A stretch of DNA of 21,475 nt. It comes from Desulfobacterales bacterium. Lineage in GTDB: Bacteria > Desulfobacterota > Desulfobacteria > Desulfobacterales > UBA2174_A. A program made the translations under genes and the position numbers. The notes under the pieces are model-generated. The model had not been told where the DNA came from and made no database searches. It was given only the letters and a program-made list of their open reading frames with translations. Numbering within the stretch: the stretch's first letter is position 1; the number at the start of each line of letters is the position of its first letter. The stretch spans positions 1-21,475 of the forward strand of contig JALOPD010000035.1 in assembly GCA_025454075.1 (NCBI GenBank), in the 5' to 3' direction. Of the stretch, positions 7,956 through 15,323 are shown one piece after another.

Positions 7956-8040
7956 AGATAGTGAAAACCGTGCGGTGTGTCAACGGGCCGAGCCGGCCTG
8001 TCCGGCTGCAATTTCAGGGCAAATTTTTCCGGTTTTCACG

Positions 8041-9450
8041 TCACGTGCGGCGTTTGGACGCCCTTGCAATGATCGCCTTGGCCGGGATGAGACCCGTGGC
8101 GGCGGCCGAAACGATGTTGCCGGCCACGCCGGGGCCGTCCCCGGCGACGTACAGGCCGGGGAGGCGGGTCTCGAGGTCGCTGCCGGTTTCGATCTGCGTG
8201 GCGAAGAACTTGATCTCCGGGGCATAAAGGAGGGTCTCGTCGTTGGAAACGCCCGGGACGACGCAGTTCAGCTTGTCCAGCCCCTCGATGATGTTGGTGA
8301 GGATGCGCTCCGGCAGGGCCATCGCGATGTCCCCGCAGACCACGTTGGTGAGGGTGGGTCGGATGTAGCCCTTGCGGATGCGGTTCCAGGTGCTGCGCCG
8401 GCCGCGCTTGAGGTCGCCGAAGCGCTGCAGGATGGGTTTGCCGCCGCCGATGAGGGTCGCCAGGCTGCCGATGGCCTGGCCGTAGGATTGGTTGTCGGTC
8501 ACCGGCTCGGTGAGCACCACCTTGGACAGGAAGGCGAAATTGGTGTTTTCGGACTTGCGCTCGCGGTAGGCGTGGCCGTTCACGCAGACGAAATCGCTGT
8601 AGTTCTCGAGCGAGACGAACCCGCCCCGGTTGGTGCAGAAGGTGCGGGTGAGGTCGTCGTATTTGGCCGTCTGGATGAAAAAGGTCGGGTCGTAAATGAC
8701 CTCGCACAGGTCCTGCATGATGTCGTTGTGGACCTCCACCCGCACCCCGACCTCGATGCCGCGCTGCTTCAGCCCCAGCTTGAATTTCTGGGCGATCGCC
8801 CCTACCCAGTCGGCGCCGACGCGTCCCGGCGCCAGGATCACCTGCCGGGCCGAGTAGCGGCCGCGGCCGGTGCTGACGCCGGCCGCACGGCCGTTGGACA
8901 AGACGATGTCCTTCACCTCCTCCGAGGTGCGGATGGTCACCCGCCGCGCCCGGAGATGGTCGGCCATGGCGGCGATGGCCGCAGGCAGACGGTCGCTGCC
9001 GATGTGCTTCTGGCGGATGATGAGCAGGTCGATGCCGAAGCGCTTGGCGTGTTTGCGGATCTCGAGGGCCCGGTCCATATCGGTCGGGTAAACCGGGCCG
9101 TCCATGCCGAAGCGTTTGAAGACCGTTTCGGTCTCCGCGATCAGGCGTTCGGCTTCCGGCACCGGCATGAACTGGGAGAGGTCGGTTTTCCCCAGCTTGT
9201 AGATGAAGTTCAGTTTGCCGTCGGAAAAAAGGCCGGCCCCGCCGACGCCGCTCAGGATGTCGCAGGGCTTGCATTTGAAGCATTCGCGGTAGTCGTTGAT
9301 CCGGCAGCGGCGCTTGAGGGGCCCCTTGCCTTTGTCGACGACCAGCACCCGGAGGTCGGAATGCTCGCAGAGGTGATGGGCGGCGAACAAACCGGCCGGG
9401 CCGGCGCCCACGATGACGACATCAAAATCGGTTTTGCGCGCGGCGGGCAT
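8041..9450 (-). CDS. FAD-dependent dehydrogenase-like protein (COG2509 type)
   Basis: A 469-residue flavoprotein. The N-terminal Rossmann motif is VIVGAGPAGLFAA (GxGxxG at 15-20), with Asp39 after strand 2. Next come the family signature GGAGLFSDGKLN (about 70-81) and a C-terminal LYVAGDGPGVAGNIVSAAATG that closes the FAD site. Four cysteines, C49, C57, C60 and C63 (CFKCKPC), stand before the signature and could bind metal or an Fe-S cluster; this is an inference. The family is annotated as an uncharacterised FAD-dependent dehydrogenase, so the substrate is unknown. A perfect AGGAGG lies 4 nt before the ATG at 9450. The gene follows the CDP-alcohol phosphatidyltransferase by 87 bp on the same strand, so co-transcription is likely. 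A strong terminator follows. Confidence 0.85.
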   Translation of the reverse strand: MPAARKTDFDVVIVGAGPAGLFAAHHLCEHSDLRVLVVDKGKGPLKRRCRINDYRECFKCKPCDILSGVGGAGLFSDGKLNFIYKLGKTDLSQFMPVPEAERLIAETETVFKRFGMDGPVYPTDMDRALEIRKHAKRFGIDLLIIRQKHIGSDRLPAAIAAMADHLRARRVTIRTSEEVKDIVLSNGRAAGVSTGRGRYSARQVILAPGRVGADWVGAIAQKFKLGLKQRGIEVGVRVEVHNDIMQDLCEVIYDPTFFIQTAKYDDLTRTFCTNRGGFVSLENYSDFVCVNGHAYRERKSENTNFAFLSKVVLTEPVTDNQSYGQAIGSLATLIGGGKPILQRFGDLKRGRRSTWNRIRKGYIRPTLTNVVCGDIAMALPERILTNIIEGLDKLNCVVPGVSNDETLLYAPEIKFFATQIETGSDLETRLPGLYVAGDGPGVAGNIVSAAATGLIPAKAIIARASKRRT

Positions 9451-9537
9451 TCGTCCTCCTCAAGGCACGTCGAGTCGAAGGCAACAGGGCCGGTCGGGGG
9501 AAACTTCCGGAGGTGGCGCTGAACATTCCGCAGGCCG

Positions 9538-10206
9538 TCAGGTGCTGCCCTTGGTGATCGGGACGGATTTGAGCTCGGGTTTTTCATCCTTTTGCAGGGG
9601 CGGGCTCGAATCCTGCTTGAAGGCGAAGCGCAGACGCTGCAACGCGGTGACATTGGCGAAGACGGCCACCATCCAGATCGCGATCGCAAGGGCGATGGGG
9701 TGGATCAGGGCGCCGGCGCCCAGGAAAACGATGCGCTCGGGCCGCTGCATCACGCCCACCTTGGCGGACAGCCCCAGGCTCTCCGCCCGGGCGCGCGTGT
9801 AGCTGACCATGAAGGAGCCGCACAGGGCCAGGAAGGTGCCGGCCGAATTCAGGTAGTCCTGAGTCATGAGGAAATAGCCGCCGATGCCGAACAGCATGGC
9901 GAATTCGGCATAGCGGTCCACCGACGAGTCGAGCAGCGCCCCAAAGCGCGTGGCCTTGCCGGAGTTCCGGGCGAGCGAGCCGTCGATGGCATCGCACAGC
10001 CCGCCGAGCAGCACGAGAAAACCCCCGAGCCGCGGGCTTTGCAGGAAAAAGGCGATCGTCGCAAAAAAGGTGATGAGGACTCCGGCCAAGGTGAGCGAAT
10101 TGGGGTTCACCCCCCATTTCGTGAACAACCGCACAAGGGGGTCCAACGTGCGCATGAAGCCGCGCTGAAAGTTGTCGGGGATGAGTCTGCGCGAGGAACT
10201 GGTCAT
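9538..10206 (-). CDS. CDP-alcohol phosphatidyltransferase family membrane protein
   Basis: A 222-residue integral membrane protein. The full catalytic signature D72xxD75G76xxA79R80-x8-G89xxxD93xxxD97 is present (DAIDGSLARNSGKATRFG, then ALLDSSVD). Family members displace CMP from a CDP-diacylglycerol-type lipid with an alcohol such as inositol phosphate, glycerol phosphate or serine. Hydrophobic segments near 37-56, 60-72, 100-135 and 155-185 fit the six-helix fold. The tail (about 195-222) is polar and rich in Lys, Pro and Ser. The acceptor alcohol cannot be read from the sequence; the arrangement resembles phosphatidylinositol-phosphate synthase-like proteins as much as PgsA. The ATG at 10206 lies about 30 nt downstream of a good promoter. 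It heads a probable two-gene transcript with the FAD protein. Confidence 0.85.
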   Translation of the reverse strand: MTSSSRRLIPDNFQRGFMRTLDPLVRLFTKWGVNPNSLTLAGVLITFFATIAFFLQSPRLGGFLVLLGGLCDAIDGSLARNSGKATRFGALLDSSVDRYAEFAMLFGIGGYFLMTQDYLNSAGTFLALCGSFMVSYTRARAESLGLSAKVGVMQRPERIVFLGAGALIHPIALAIAIWMVAVFANVTALQRLRFAFKQDSSPPLQKDEKPELKSVPITKGST

Positions 10207-10242
10207 GGGTTTATCCGCCTGGGCACTCCTTCAGCCCTGAAA

Positions 10243-10271
10243 TCATTATCCTTTATCCTGTCCATTGTCAA
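10243..10271 (-). promoter_or_regulatory. sigma70-type promoter of the CDP-alcohol phosphatidyltransferase gene
   Basis: On the minus strand a perfect TTGACA (10271-10266) is followed after 17 nt by TAATGA (10248-10243). Predicted transcription begins near 10236, giving a leader of about 30 nt before the ATG at 10206. Confidence 0.65.
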
Positions 10272-10297
10272 CGCAATTAAATCCGCCCGCGACGGCA

Positions 10298-10319
10298 GCG
10301 CCGCGGCGGATCGCGGCGC
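10298..10319 (-). terminator. GC-rich hairpin after the coiled-coil gene (possible weak terminator)
   Basis: GCGCCGCG and CGCGGCGC form a perfect 8-bp stem with a 6-nt loop, about 65 bp past the stop of the small minus-strand gene and just upstream of the promoter at 10243-10271. No T-run follows directly, so it is not a canonical terminator. Confidence 0.35.
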
Positions 10320-10382
10320 GACCTGTCGGCCTTTTTGCTTGAGGCTGCGGCTGCCGTCTATGCGAGCGCTGTTGTGCGGCTA

Positions 10383-10577
10383 TCAGCGGGGCTTGCCCGG
10401 CGAGTCTTTCCGGCCGTCGAGCGCGGCGCGCAAACGGTCTCTTTCGGCTCGGGCCGCCCGCAGTTCAGCCTCGATTTTCTCGTCCGGCCCGGCAGCGGAC
10501 GAAGCCAGCTCCCGTTCAAGTCTTTCGACCTCCCGACGCAGCCGGTAAAGTTCTCTGGCGAGCAGGCGGATGGACAT
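10383..10577 (-). CDS. small coiled-coil protein, unknown function
   Basis: A 64-residue, strongly charged protein. Almost the whole length (about 4-56) is Arg/Glu/Leu-rich with Leu or Ile at heptad spacing (for example LYRLRREVERLERELA and AERDRLRAAL), which predicts one long alpha-helical coiled coil. It has no signal peptide or membrane segment. An AAGG lies 5 nt before the ATG at 10577, which supports translation. It is divergent from the dihydrouridine synthase gene and about 175 bp upstream of the CDP-alcohol phosphatidyltransferase on the same strand. I do not recognise a named family. It is probably real because of the ribosome site and the regular heptads. Confidence 0.65.
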   Translation of the reverse strand: MSIRLLARELYRLRREVERLERELASSAAGPDEKIEAELRAARAERDRLRAALDGRKDSPGKPR

Positions 10578-10798
10578 GGTTGCCTTCTAATTGGTATTCA
10601 GGTATTTGGGTATTTGGAAGAGGTATTGGTTTAAGATTCTCGATTTTGGGGGAAACGGGACGAACGCCCAGACAACCGGTGTCGAATACGACAGCCCCAC
10701 CCTCAACCGGCTTATACCATTTTAAACTGCCGAAATCCACGGGCAACCCAACGCCGAATCGACAAGACAGAAAAAACACTCCAACCCTTGAAATCGCT

Positions 10799-11842
10799 GT
10801 GACAACGGGCCCACATTCAACGATCGCGGAGCTCAGCGCCCTGCTGAACCGGCCGCTGCGCATCGGGAGCAGGACCATCCCCAAACGGCTGGTCTTCGCA
10901 CCCATGAGCTTCCTGGGCCACGTGGCGTTCAGGGAACTGCTGGCCGGTCTGGGAGGCTTCGGCCTGTTGTTTTCCGAAATGTGCAGCTCCAAAACCATTC
11001 CAACGGAGAACCCGCTGGTCTCGAGGCACTTCCGGTGGCGTGCCGAAGAGCTGCCGTTTCTCGTTTGCCAGATCATGGGGGCGGACCCCGAGCGCATGGC
11101 CGCGGCGGCCGTCCGGGTCGAAGCGGAGGGCTTCTTCGGGGTGGACATCAATTTCGGCTGCGCCAGCACTGCGATTTGCCGCCGAAGCTGCGGGGCGGAA
11201 GTGCTCAAGACGCCCGAGGCGGCCTGGGGGATCGTCGAGCGCGTGCGGCGTGCGGTGCGCATCCCGGTGTCGGTGAAGTTCCGCACGGGCTGGCAGGACG
11301 ACCCCGCGGCGGCGGTCGGCATGGCGCGACGCTTCGAAGACGCCGGGGCCGATGCCGTGACGTTCCATCCGCGCGTCGCTCCGGACCGCCGGGCTCGGCC
11401 CGCCAAGTGGGACTACATCGGTTTGGTCAAACAGGCCCTGAAAATACCTGTTTTCGGGAACGGGGACGTCTTCGATGCGGACGCCTGCCTGCGGATGCTG
11501 AAACAGACCGGCTGCGACGGGGTCGCCCTGGGCCGGATCGCCGTTGCCCGGCCGTGGGTGTTCGCCGAGTGGACGGGCGGGTATGTCCCCGGACCGGGGG
11601 TTTTCGCAGCCACGGCGCATGAACTGCTGCGCCTGACGGCCGAACACTTCGAAGAAAAGGCTGCCGTGCTGCGCTTTCGCAAGTTCACGCTTTACTTCGC
11701 CGCGAACTTTCAATTCGGCCACACGCTGTTCACGCGGGTTCAGAACGCCGTCAGCGTGAAGGCGATCGAAGCGGTGCTGGATGCGTTTTTCGCCGCTTCG
11801 CCGGAGCCGGCCTCCTCCCCGAACATGAACTACCTCCAATAG
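10799..11842 (+). CDS. tRNA-dihydrouridine synthase family protein
   Basis: A 347-residue FMN-dependent TIM-barrel protein when started at the GTG at 10799. The family reduces uridines in tRNA D-loops with NADPH. Visible elements are the FMN-site strand LVFAPMSFLG (31-40), Cys121 in NFGC at the catalytic-loop position, Lys160 in SVKFRTGW, His190 in FHPR, and the phosphate-binding strand VFGNGDVFDADACL plus GVALGRIAVARPW (about 218-253). It is somewhat divergent: the usual GCP is GCA here. The start is uncertain. The open frame extends to a TTG at 10580, but the extra 73 residues are low-complexity intergenic translation, and no clear Shine-Dalgarno precedes the GTG. It converges on the MaoC-SDR gene with only 25 bp between the stops. 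Confidence 0.85.
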   Translation: MTTGPHSTIAELSALLNRPLRIGSRTIPKRLVFAPMSFLGHVAFRELLAGLGGFGLLFSEMCSSKTIPTENPLVSRHFRWRAEELPFLVCQIMGADPERMAAAAVRVEAEGFFGVDINFGCASTAICRRSCGAEVLKTPEAAWGIVERVRRAVRIPVSVKFRTGWQDDPAAAVGMARRFEDAGADAVTFHPRVAPDRRARPAKWDYIGLVKQALKIPVFGNGDVFDADACLRMLKQTGCDGVALGRIAVARPWVFAEWTGGYVPGPGVFAATAHELLRLTAEHFEEKAAVLRFRKFTLYFAANFQFGHTLFTRVQNAVSVKAIEAVLDAFFAASPEPASSPNMNYLQ

Positions 11843-11867
11843 CCGGCATTCCGCCAGAATTTTGAAG

Positions 11868-13301
11868 CTACGTTTGCGGCGTCAACTGCCTGAGATGGCG
11901 TAAATGGGCTGCGAGCACCGGCACCGGATCCCGGTTGCCCACCGGCAGCAGGCCGACCGTCTGGTCGGTGGCCACCCGCGGCAGGCGGGGTGTGTGGATC
12001 GCGATTCCAGGGTTCGTTTTCTGCAAAAAGGCGCAGAGGGTTTCACCTGCCGTTTTCGCGGCGGCATATTCTCCCATGTCCAAAGGGAGTTCATCGATCG
12101 CGGCCGAGGACGGGTAGAATATTTTTTTCAGCCCGGCGGGTGCGGCTGCAACGGATTGCACGGTCCGCAGAAATCCCGAGACGTAATACTCAATGAAAGC
12201 GTTGAAACGCCTGGTCGAAAACCTGCCTTTGGCCGCCCCAAAAATAAACGGCGTGGCGAAATAATACAAGTAAAGAGGCTTCGGGCGATCCGCGACCCAG
12301 CTCAGGAGCGCCGCCGGCAGCGGCTCCAGCACGTTCAGCGGCCGACAATCGGCCTTGGCCCCGCGAGCCGCGATTTCCTCTACGATCCGTTTTGCGTCCT
12401 GTTCGCCGCGGCAATAGGTGATGAGGACCTCCGCCCCGCCTGCGGCCAGAAGCTTGGCGGCGACCTCCCCCAACCCGCGGGATCCTCCGACGATCAGGGC
12501 CCGCTGCCCGGAAAATTCGTCCGGCAGGACCTCGCGGCGGATGTCCGCGAACGCGGCCTGCCTTTGCGGGGCCGGGCGAAAAAAGGTTTGAATCCGCCCC
12601 TTCATCCCCGGAGCTTCGACATCCATCGAAAGCAGGGCCAGTCGCTGGTTGCCGTCCGCGGCCTGATAGTGCAACTCCGGAGCCCCGGTGCGGTCCGGGG
12701 AAAAGGTCAGATCCAGGCCCGAGTAAACGGAGTGCATCCCCGGGCACTCCATGCCGACGAGCCGGGTGGTGGCCAACAGCGCAGCCAGCTGCGTGGGAGG
12801 CAATAGCCGCGTGAGATTGGGGAAAAGCGCGGCGGCCAGTTCCCCGTCCAGATACAGGGGGATGCCGCCCGATGCGCCTGCGGTCTCCTCGAAGGAGCGC
12901 TCCCGGCATTTTCCCGGTTCGTGAAACGCCGTCGGGAGCCTGTCCGTATGGGGCCGGCCCGAGGGGCTCCAGGCCATCCGGGCCCACATGACAGGGGTCT
13001 TCTCAATCTCAAGCCGCATTTCGACCTGATGTTCATCTATATCCGTAACGATGCAACGGACGGTCCGTCCGAGTCCTATCCCTGCCTGGAAACCGGCCTT
13101 GACGGCCCGAAGCTCCAAGCCGTGCGCCCGGGTTCGCAGGTGCTCATCCGCGCCCCACAACAAGGCATGCAGGCCGTGCACGATCGGCTGCCCGAACAGG
13201 AGCCGCCGCGCCATGACAGGGTCCATGTGCAGGGGGTTGCGGTCCCCGGAGAGTTTTGCGAAAGCGAGCTGATCGTCCGATGTGAAGGTGCGCTCGGCCA
13301 T
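11868..13301 (-). CDS. MaoC-like dehydratase / short-chain reductase fusion
   Basis: A 477-residue protein starting at the ATG at 13301 (MAERTFTSDDQ), 13 nt after the FkbH-like stop; the longer open frame has no homologous sequence. Domain 1 (about 1-115) is a MaoC hot dog with the catalytic set in SGDRNPLHMD (Asp20, His25) and IVHG (40-43). Domain 2 (about 145-245) looks like another hot-dog unit without obvious catalytic residues. Domain 3 (about 265-477) is a short-chain dehydrogenase: GGSRGLG (272-278) binds NAD(P), and Ser398/Ser399, Tyr412 and Lys416 form the YxxxK active site. Together they could reduce a 3-oxoacyl group and dehydrate or hydrate it on a carrier. It is the last gene of the GNAT-ACP-FkbH cassette, so the carrier at 14990-15292 is its likely substrate. 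The substrate itself is an inference. Confidence 0.8.
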   Translation of the reverse strand: MAERTFTSDDQLAFAKLSGDRNPLHMDPVMARRLLFGQPIVHGLHALLWGADEHLRTRAHGLELRAVKAGFQAGIGLGRTVRCIVTDIDEHQVEMRLEIEKTPVMWARMAWSPSGRPHTDRLPTAFHEPGKCRERSFEETAGASGGIPLYLDGELAAALFPNLTRLLPPTQLAALLATTRLVGMECPGMHSVYSGLDLTFSPDRTGAPELHYQAADGNQRLALLSMDVEAPGMKGRIQTFFRPAPQRQAAFADIRREVLPDEFSGQRALIVGGSRGLGEVAAKLLAAGGAEVLITYCRGEQDAKRIVEEIAARGAKADCRPLNVLEPLPAALLSWVADRPKPLYLYYFATPFIFGAAKGRFSTRRFNAFIEYYVSGFLRTVQSVAAAPAGLKKIFYPSSAAIDELPLDMGEYAAAKTAGETLCAFLQKTNPGIAIHTPRLPRVATDQTVGLLPVGNRDPVPVLAAHLRHLRQLTPQT

Positions 13302-13314
13302 GGGTCGTTGTGGG

Positions 13315-14997
13315 CTATTGGACCAGTTCAATGTGATCCGGCAGCGGAAAGGGGTGCCCGGCATCCCAGCTGAAGAGCTCCCCTTGCGGAAGCAATCGAG
13401 GGGCCGCGCTTTTAAAAAAATCCAGGCACGGTTTGTTTTTGGGCGTGGGGACATAGCGGGCGTAGACCTCTTGCGCGCCCAATGCCTGCGCCTGGCGAAT
13501 CGCCGTGGCGAGCATGGTCTCCTCTATCTTTCGGCCCAGCACCCGGCAACTCAGAATGAAATCCACAATTTGAGCTTTCCGGTCCTGGATTTCCAGGCTC
13601 ACGATGCCGGTCAGGCCGGCATCGCCGAATCGGTCGGAGACCCGCAGCGTCCAGAGCCGGCGGTGTTTCGGCCCGGCCCATGCCATGAGCTCCGCTTCGG
13701 ACATGCGCCGGGTGGAGAGGTTCATCTGATTGGTTTTGTTCAGCAGCTGCGCGGCCCTTTGCAGATTGGCGGGGCGAAGCTCCTCAACCTCCACGCGAAT
13801 CGCCAAACGCCGCAGCCACTCCTCCAGCGAACCGACGGATTGCTTCAAATCCCGGCGTTGGTTTTCCGAAAGATACATCGCGGTCCGGGTCAGGTCTTCC
13901 CGGCTGAGAGAGGGGATCTCGAAACACCGCAGACTCAGCAGGGTTGCCGGGGAAAGCAGGGGGTCTTCCGGCCAATCCGGAACCAGCACCCCGGGCAGGC
14001 TCTCTTTGACCCGGGCGCGTTCAGCGGGGTTGTCGTCGATGAAGACGGCGGACTCAGGCCCGAGATTGAGCTCGGACAGCACCTCCAGCAGGTTCTGCGC
14101 CTTGTCCCGCCAATTGATGCGCCACGCCGCGAAATCTTCCAACCGGAGGACCATTTCCGGATGCCTCCGGATCGCCTCCAACGCCGCCTGCTCTTCGTTC
14201 TTGCTGACGACCGCGAGAAGAATCCCGCGGTTCTTCATGGACTTCAGGCCGCGCTGGAGGTCCGCATAGGCCTCCCCGAGGTGATGATGGCCGCCCAACA
14301 CGAGATTCTCCCACCCGACATCGCCGACGACGCCCCCCCAAATCGTGTCGTCCAGATCGATGACGATGAGTTTCCGGGCATACCCGAGCACTCCGCGCAG
14401 GGCCGCCTTGATGTCCTGGGCGGCCTCCTTGAAAACGTCATGGCTGAAGGGGATTTTGCCCAGGTACCACAATTTGGGATGGAAGGCGCCTGCGCCTGCC
14501 CGCTCGATCCATCTTTGGGTGTTCAGGACATGGATGTTGGGGATTTTTTCCAGATTCTCCGCCAGCCGCAAATTCATGCGCATGAGGGTGTTCGTCAGCC
14601 CGACGTCGCTCTTCATCTCCAGCACCCCGAAGACGCTCCGATGGGACGGGAGCACCCAGGAGGGGACAAACGCATACCGCACGCACCCGCTCACGTTTGA
14701 GAGCAGCGAGCCATACGCATCCACCTCCTGCAGCACTTCCCGCACCGGCACCTGTTCGTACCGGAGAAGCGCATCGAAAGCGGGGATAACGGACTGGGGC
14801 CGGGTCCAGATCACGGCGAGGTCCGCTGCTTTCTGCCAATGCGGCGCGGCGGTGTCCAACAGCACCGGGACGGGCTGCCCCAGGGGGGCGGCAATGGGCT
14901 TCAGGTTGGGGAAGTCCGGGTCGTTGGCGGCATAGCCGGCGAAATTCTGCAGATTGAAATCCGAGACCAGAACGCACGTATATGACTGCTTATCCAT
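13315..14997 (-). CDS. FkbH-like HAD-IIIC phosphatase / acyltransferase
   Basis: A 560-residue protein of normal FkbH length. The N-terminal part (about 1-200) is an SGNH-like region. The HAD-IIIC core follows with D214-L-D216-D-T218 (VIDLDDTIWGG), SKNEE (265-269) and FIDDNPAER (319-327). The C-terminal GNAT-like part (about 400-530) carries the FkbH signature SCRVLGRKIEE (483-493). FkbH-type enzymes dephosphorylate 1,3-bisphosphoglycerate and load the glyceryl unit on a carrier protein in polyketide pathways. Relatives in glycan clusters may handle other acids. The ATG at 14997 overlaps the last 8 nt of the carrier protein gene (a GTG one codon earlier is possible), implying translational coupling and a working enzyme-carrier pair. 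Confidence 0.88.
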   Translation of the reverse strand: MDKQSYTCVLVSDFNLQNFAGYAANDPDFPNLKPIAAPLGQPVPVLLDTAAPHWQKAADLAVIWTRPQSVIPAFDALLRYEQVPVREVLQEVDAYGSLLSNVSGCVRYAFVPSWVLPSHRSVFGVLEMKSDVGLTNTLMRMNLRLAENLEKIPNIHVLNTQRWIERAGAGAFHPKLWYLGKIPFSHDVFKEAAQDIKAALRGVLGYARKLIVIDLDDTIWGGVVGDVGWENLVLGGHHHLGEAYADLQRGLKSMKNRGILLAVVSKNEEQAALEAIRRHPEMVLRLEDFAAWRINWRDKAQNLLEVLSELNLGPESAVFIDDNPAERARVKESLPGVLVPDWPEDPLLSPATLLSLRCFEIPSLSREDLTRTAMYLSENQRRDLKQSVGSLEEWLRRLAIRVEVEELRPANLQRAAQLLNKTNQMNLSTRRMSEAELMAWAGPKHRRLWTLRVSDRFGDAGLTGIVSLEIQDRKAQIVDFILSCRVLGRKIEETMLATAIRQAQALGAQEVYARYVPTPKNKPCLDFFKSAAPRLLPQGELFSWDAGHPFPLPDHIELVQ

Positions 14998-15292
14998 CAC
15001 GTTTTTCGTTCAGCAGCAGGTGAATGTAATCGGCCAGCGACCCCAGGGTGAAGAACACTTCGTTGATCCTGGACAGGGTGCGGTCATCGGTCAACAGAAT
15101 GGGGCGGCCGAGCTCCTGGGCGGCCTTTTGTTCGGTCAGGACGATCAGATTTATCAGCCCCGCCGAGTCGAGTTCTCCGGACCCGCCGGCCAACGGTGTC
15201 TCCAAGTCTTTCTTCAAATGCTCTTCTCTGGGCCGGAACTGGTTGAGTTCGTCCAGCACCCTGAAAAGCATTTGCGTAATTTTCTCCTTCAC
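14990..15292 (-). CDS. discrete acyl carrier protein
   Basis: A 100-residue carrier protein. I place the start at the GTG at 15292, because AGAGG lies 7 nt upstream and this begins with MKEKITQMLFRVLDEL, the expected first helix; the longer frame adds an unrelated Arg-rich segment. Ser43 in GELDSAGLINLIV is the phosphopantetheine attachment site at the start of helix 2. The normal DSL is DSA here, as in many pathway-specific carriers. The gene follows the GNAT-like gene by 31 bp and overlaps the FkbH-like gene by 8 bp, so it is the dedicated carrier of the cassette. It is not the housekeeping fatty acid ACP, which normally sits with fabD/fabG/fabF. Confidence 0.82.
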   Translation of the reverse strand: MKEKITQMLFRVLDELNQFRPREEHLKKDLETPLAGGSGELDSAGLINLIVLTEQKAAQELGRPILLTDDRTLSRINEVFFTLGSLADYIHLLLNEKRDG

Positions 15293-15323
15293 GGCCACAC
15301 CTCTTCTCCGCCGTTCAGCACGC

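Noticed and set aside
7975..9522. 515-residue plus-strand frame
   Set aside because: It is antisense to the FAD protein and has no recognisable motif.
13302..13454. 51-residue N-terminal extension of the MaoC-SDR protein
   Set aside because: It overlaps the end of the FkbH-like gene and reads as its shadow; MaoC homology begins at the ATG at 13301.
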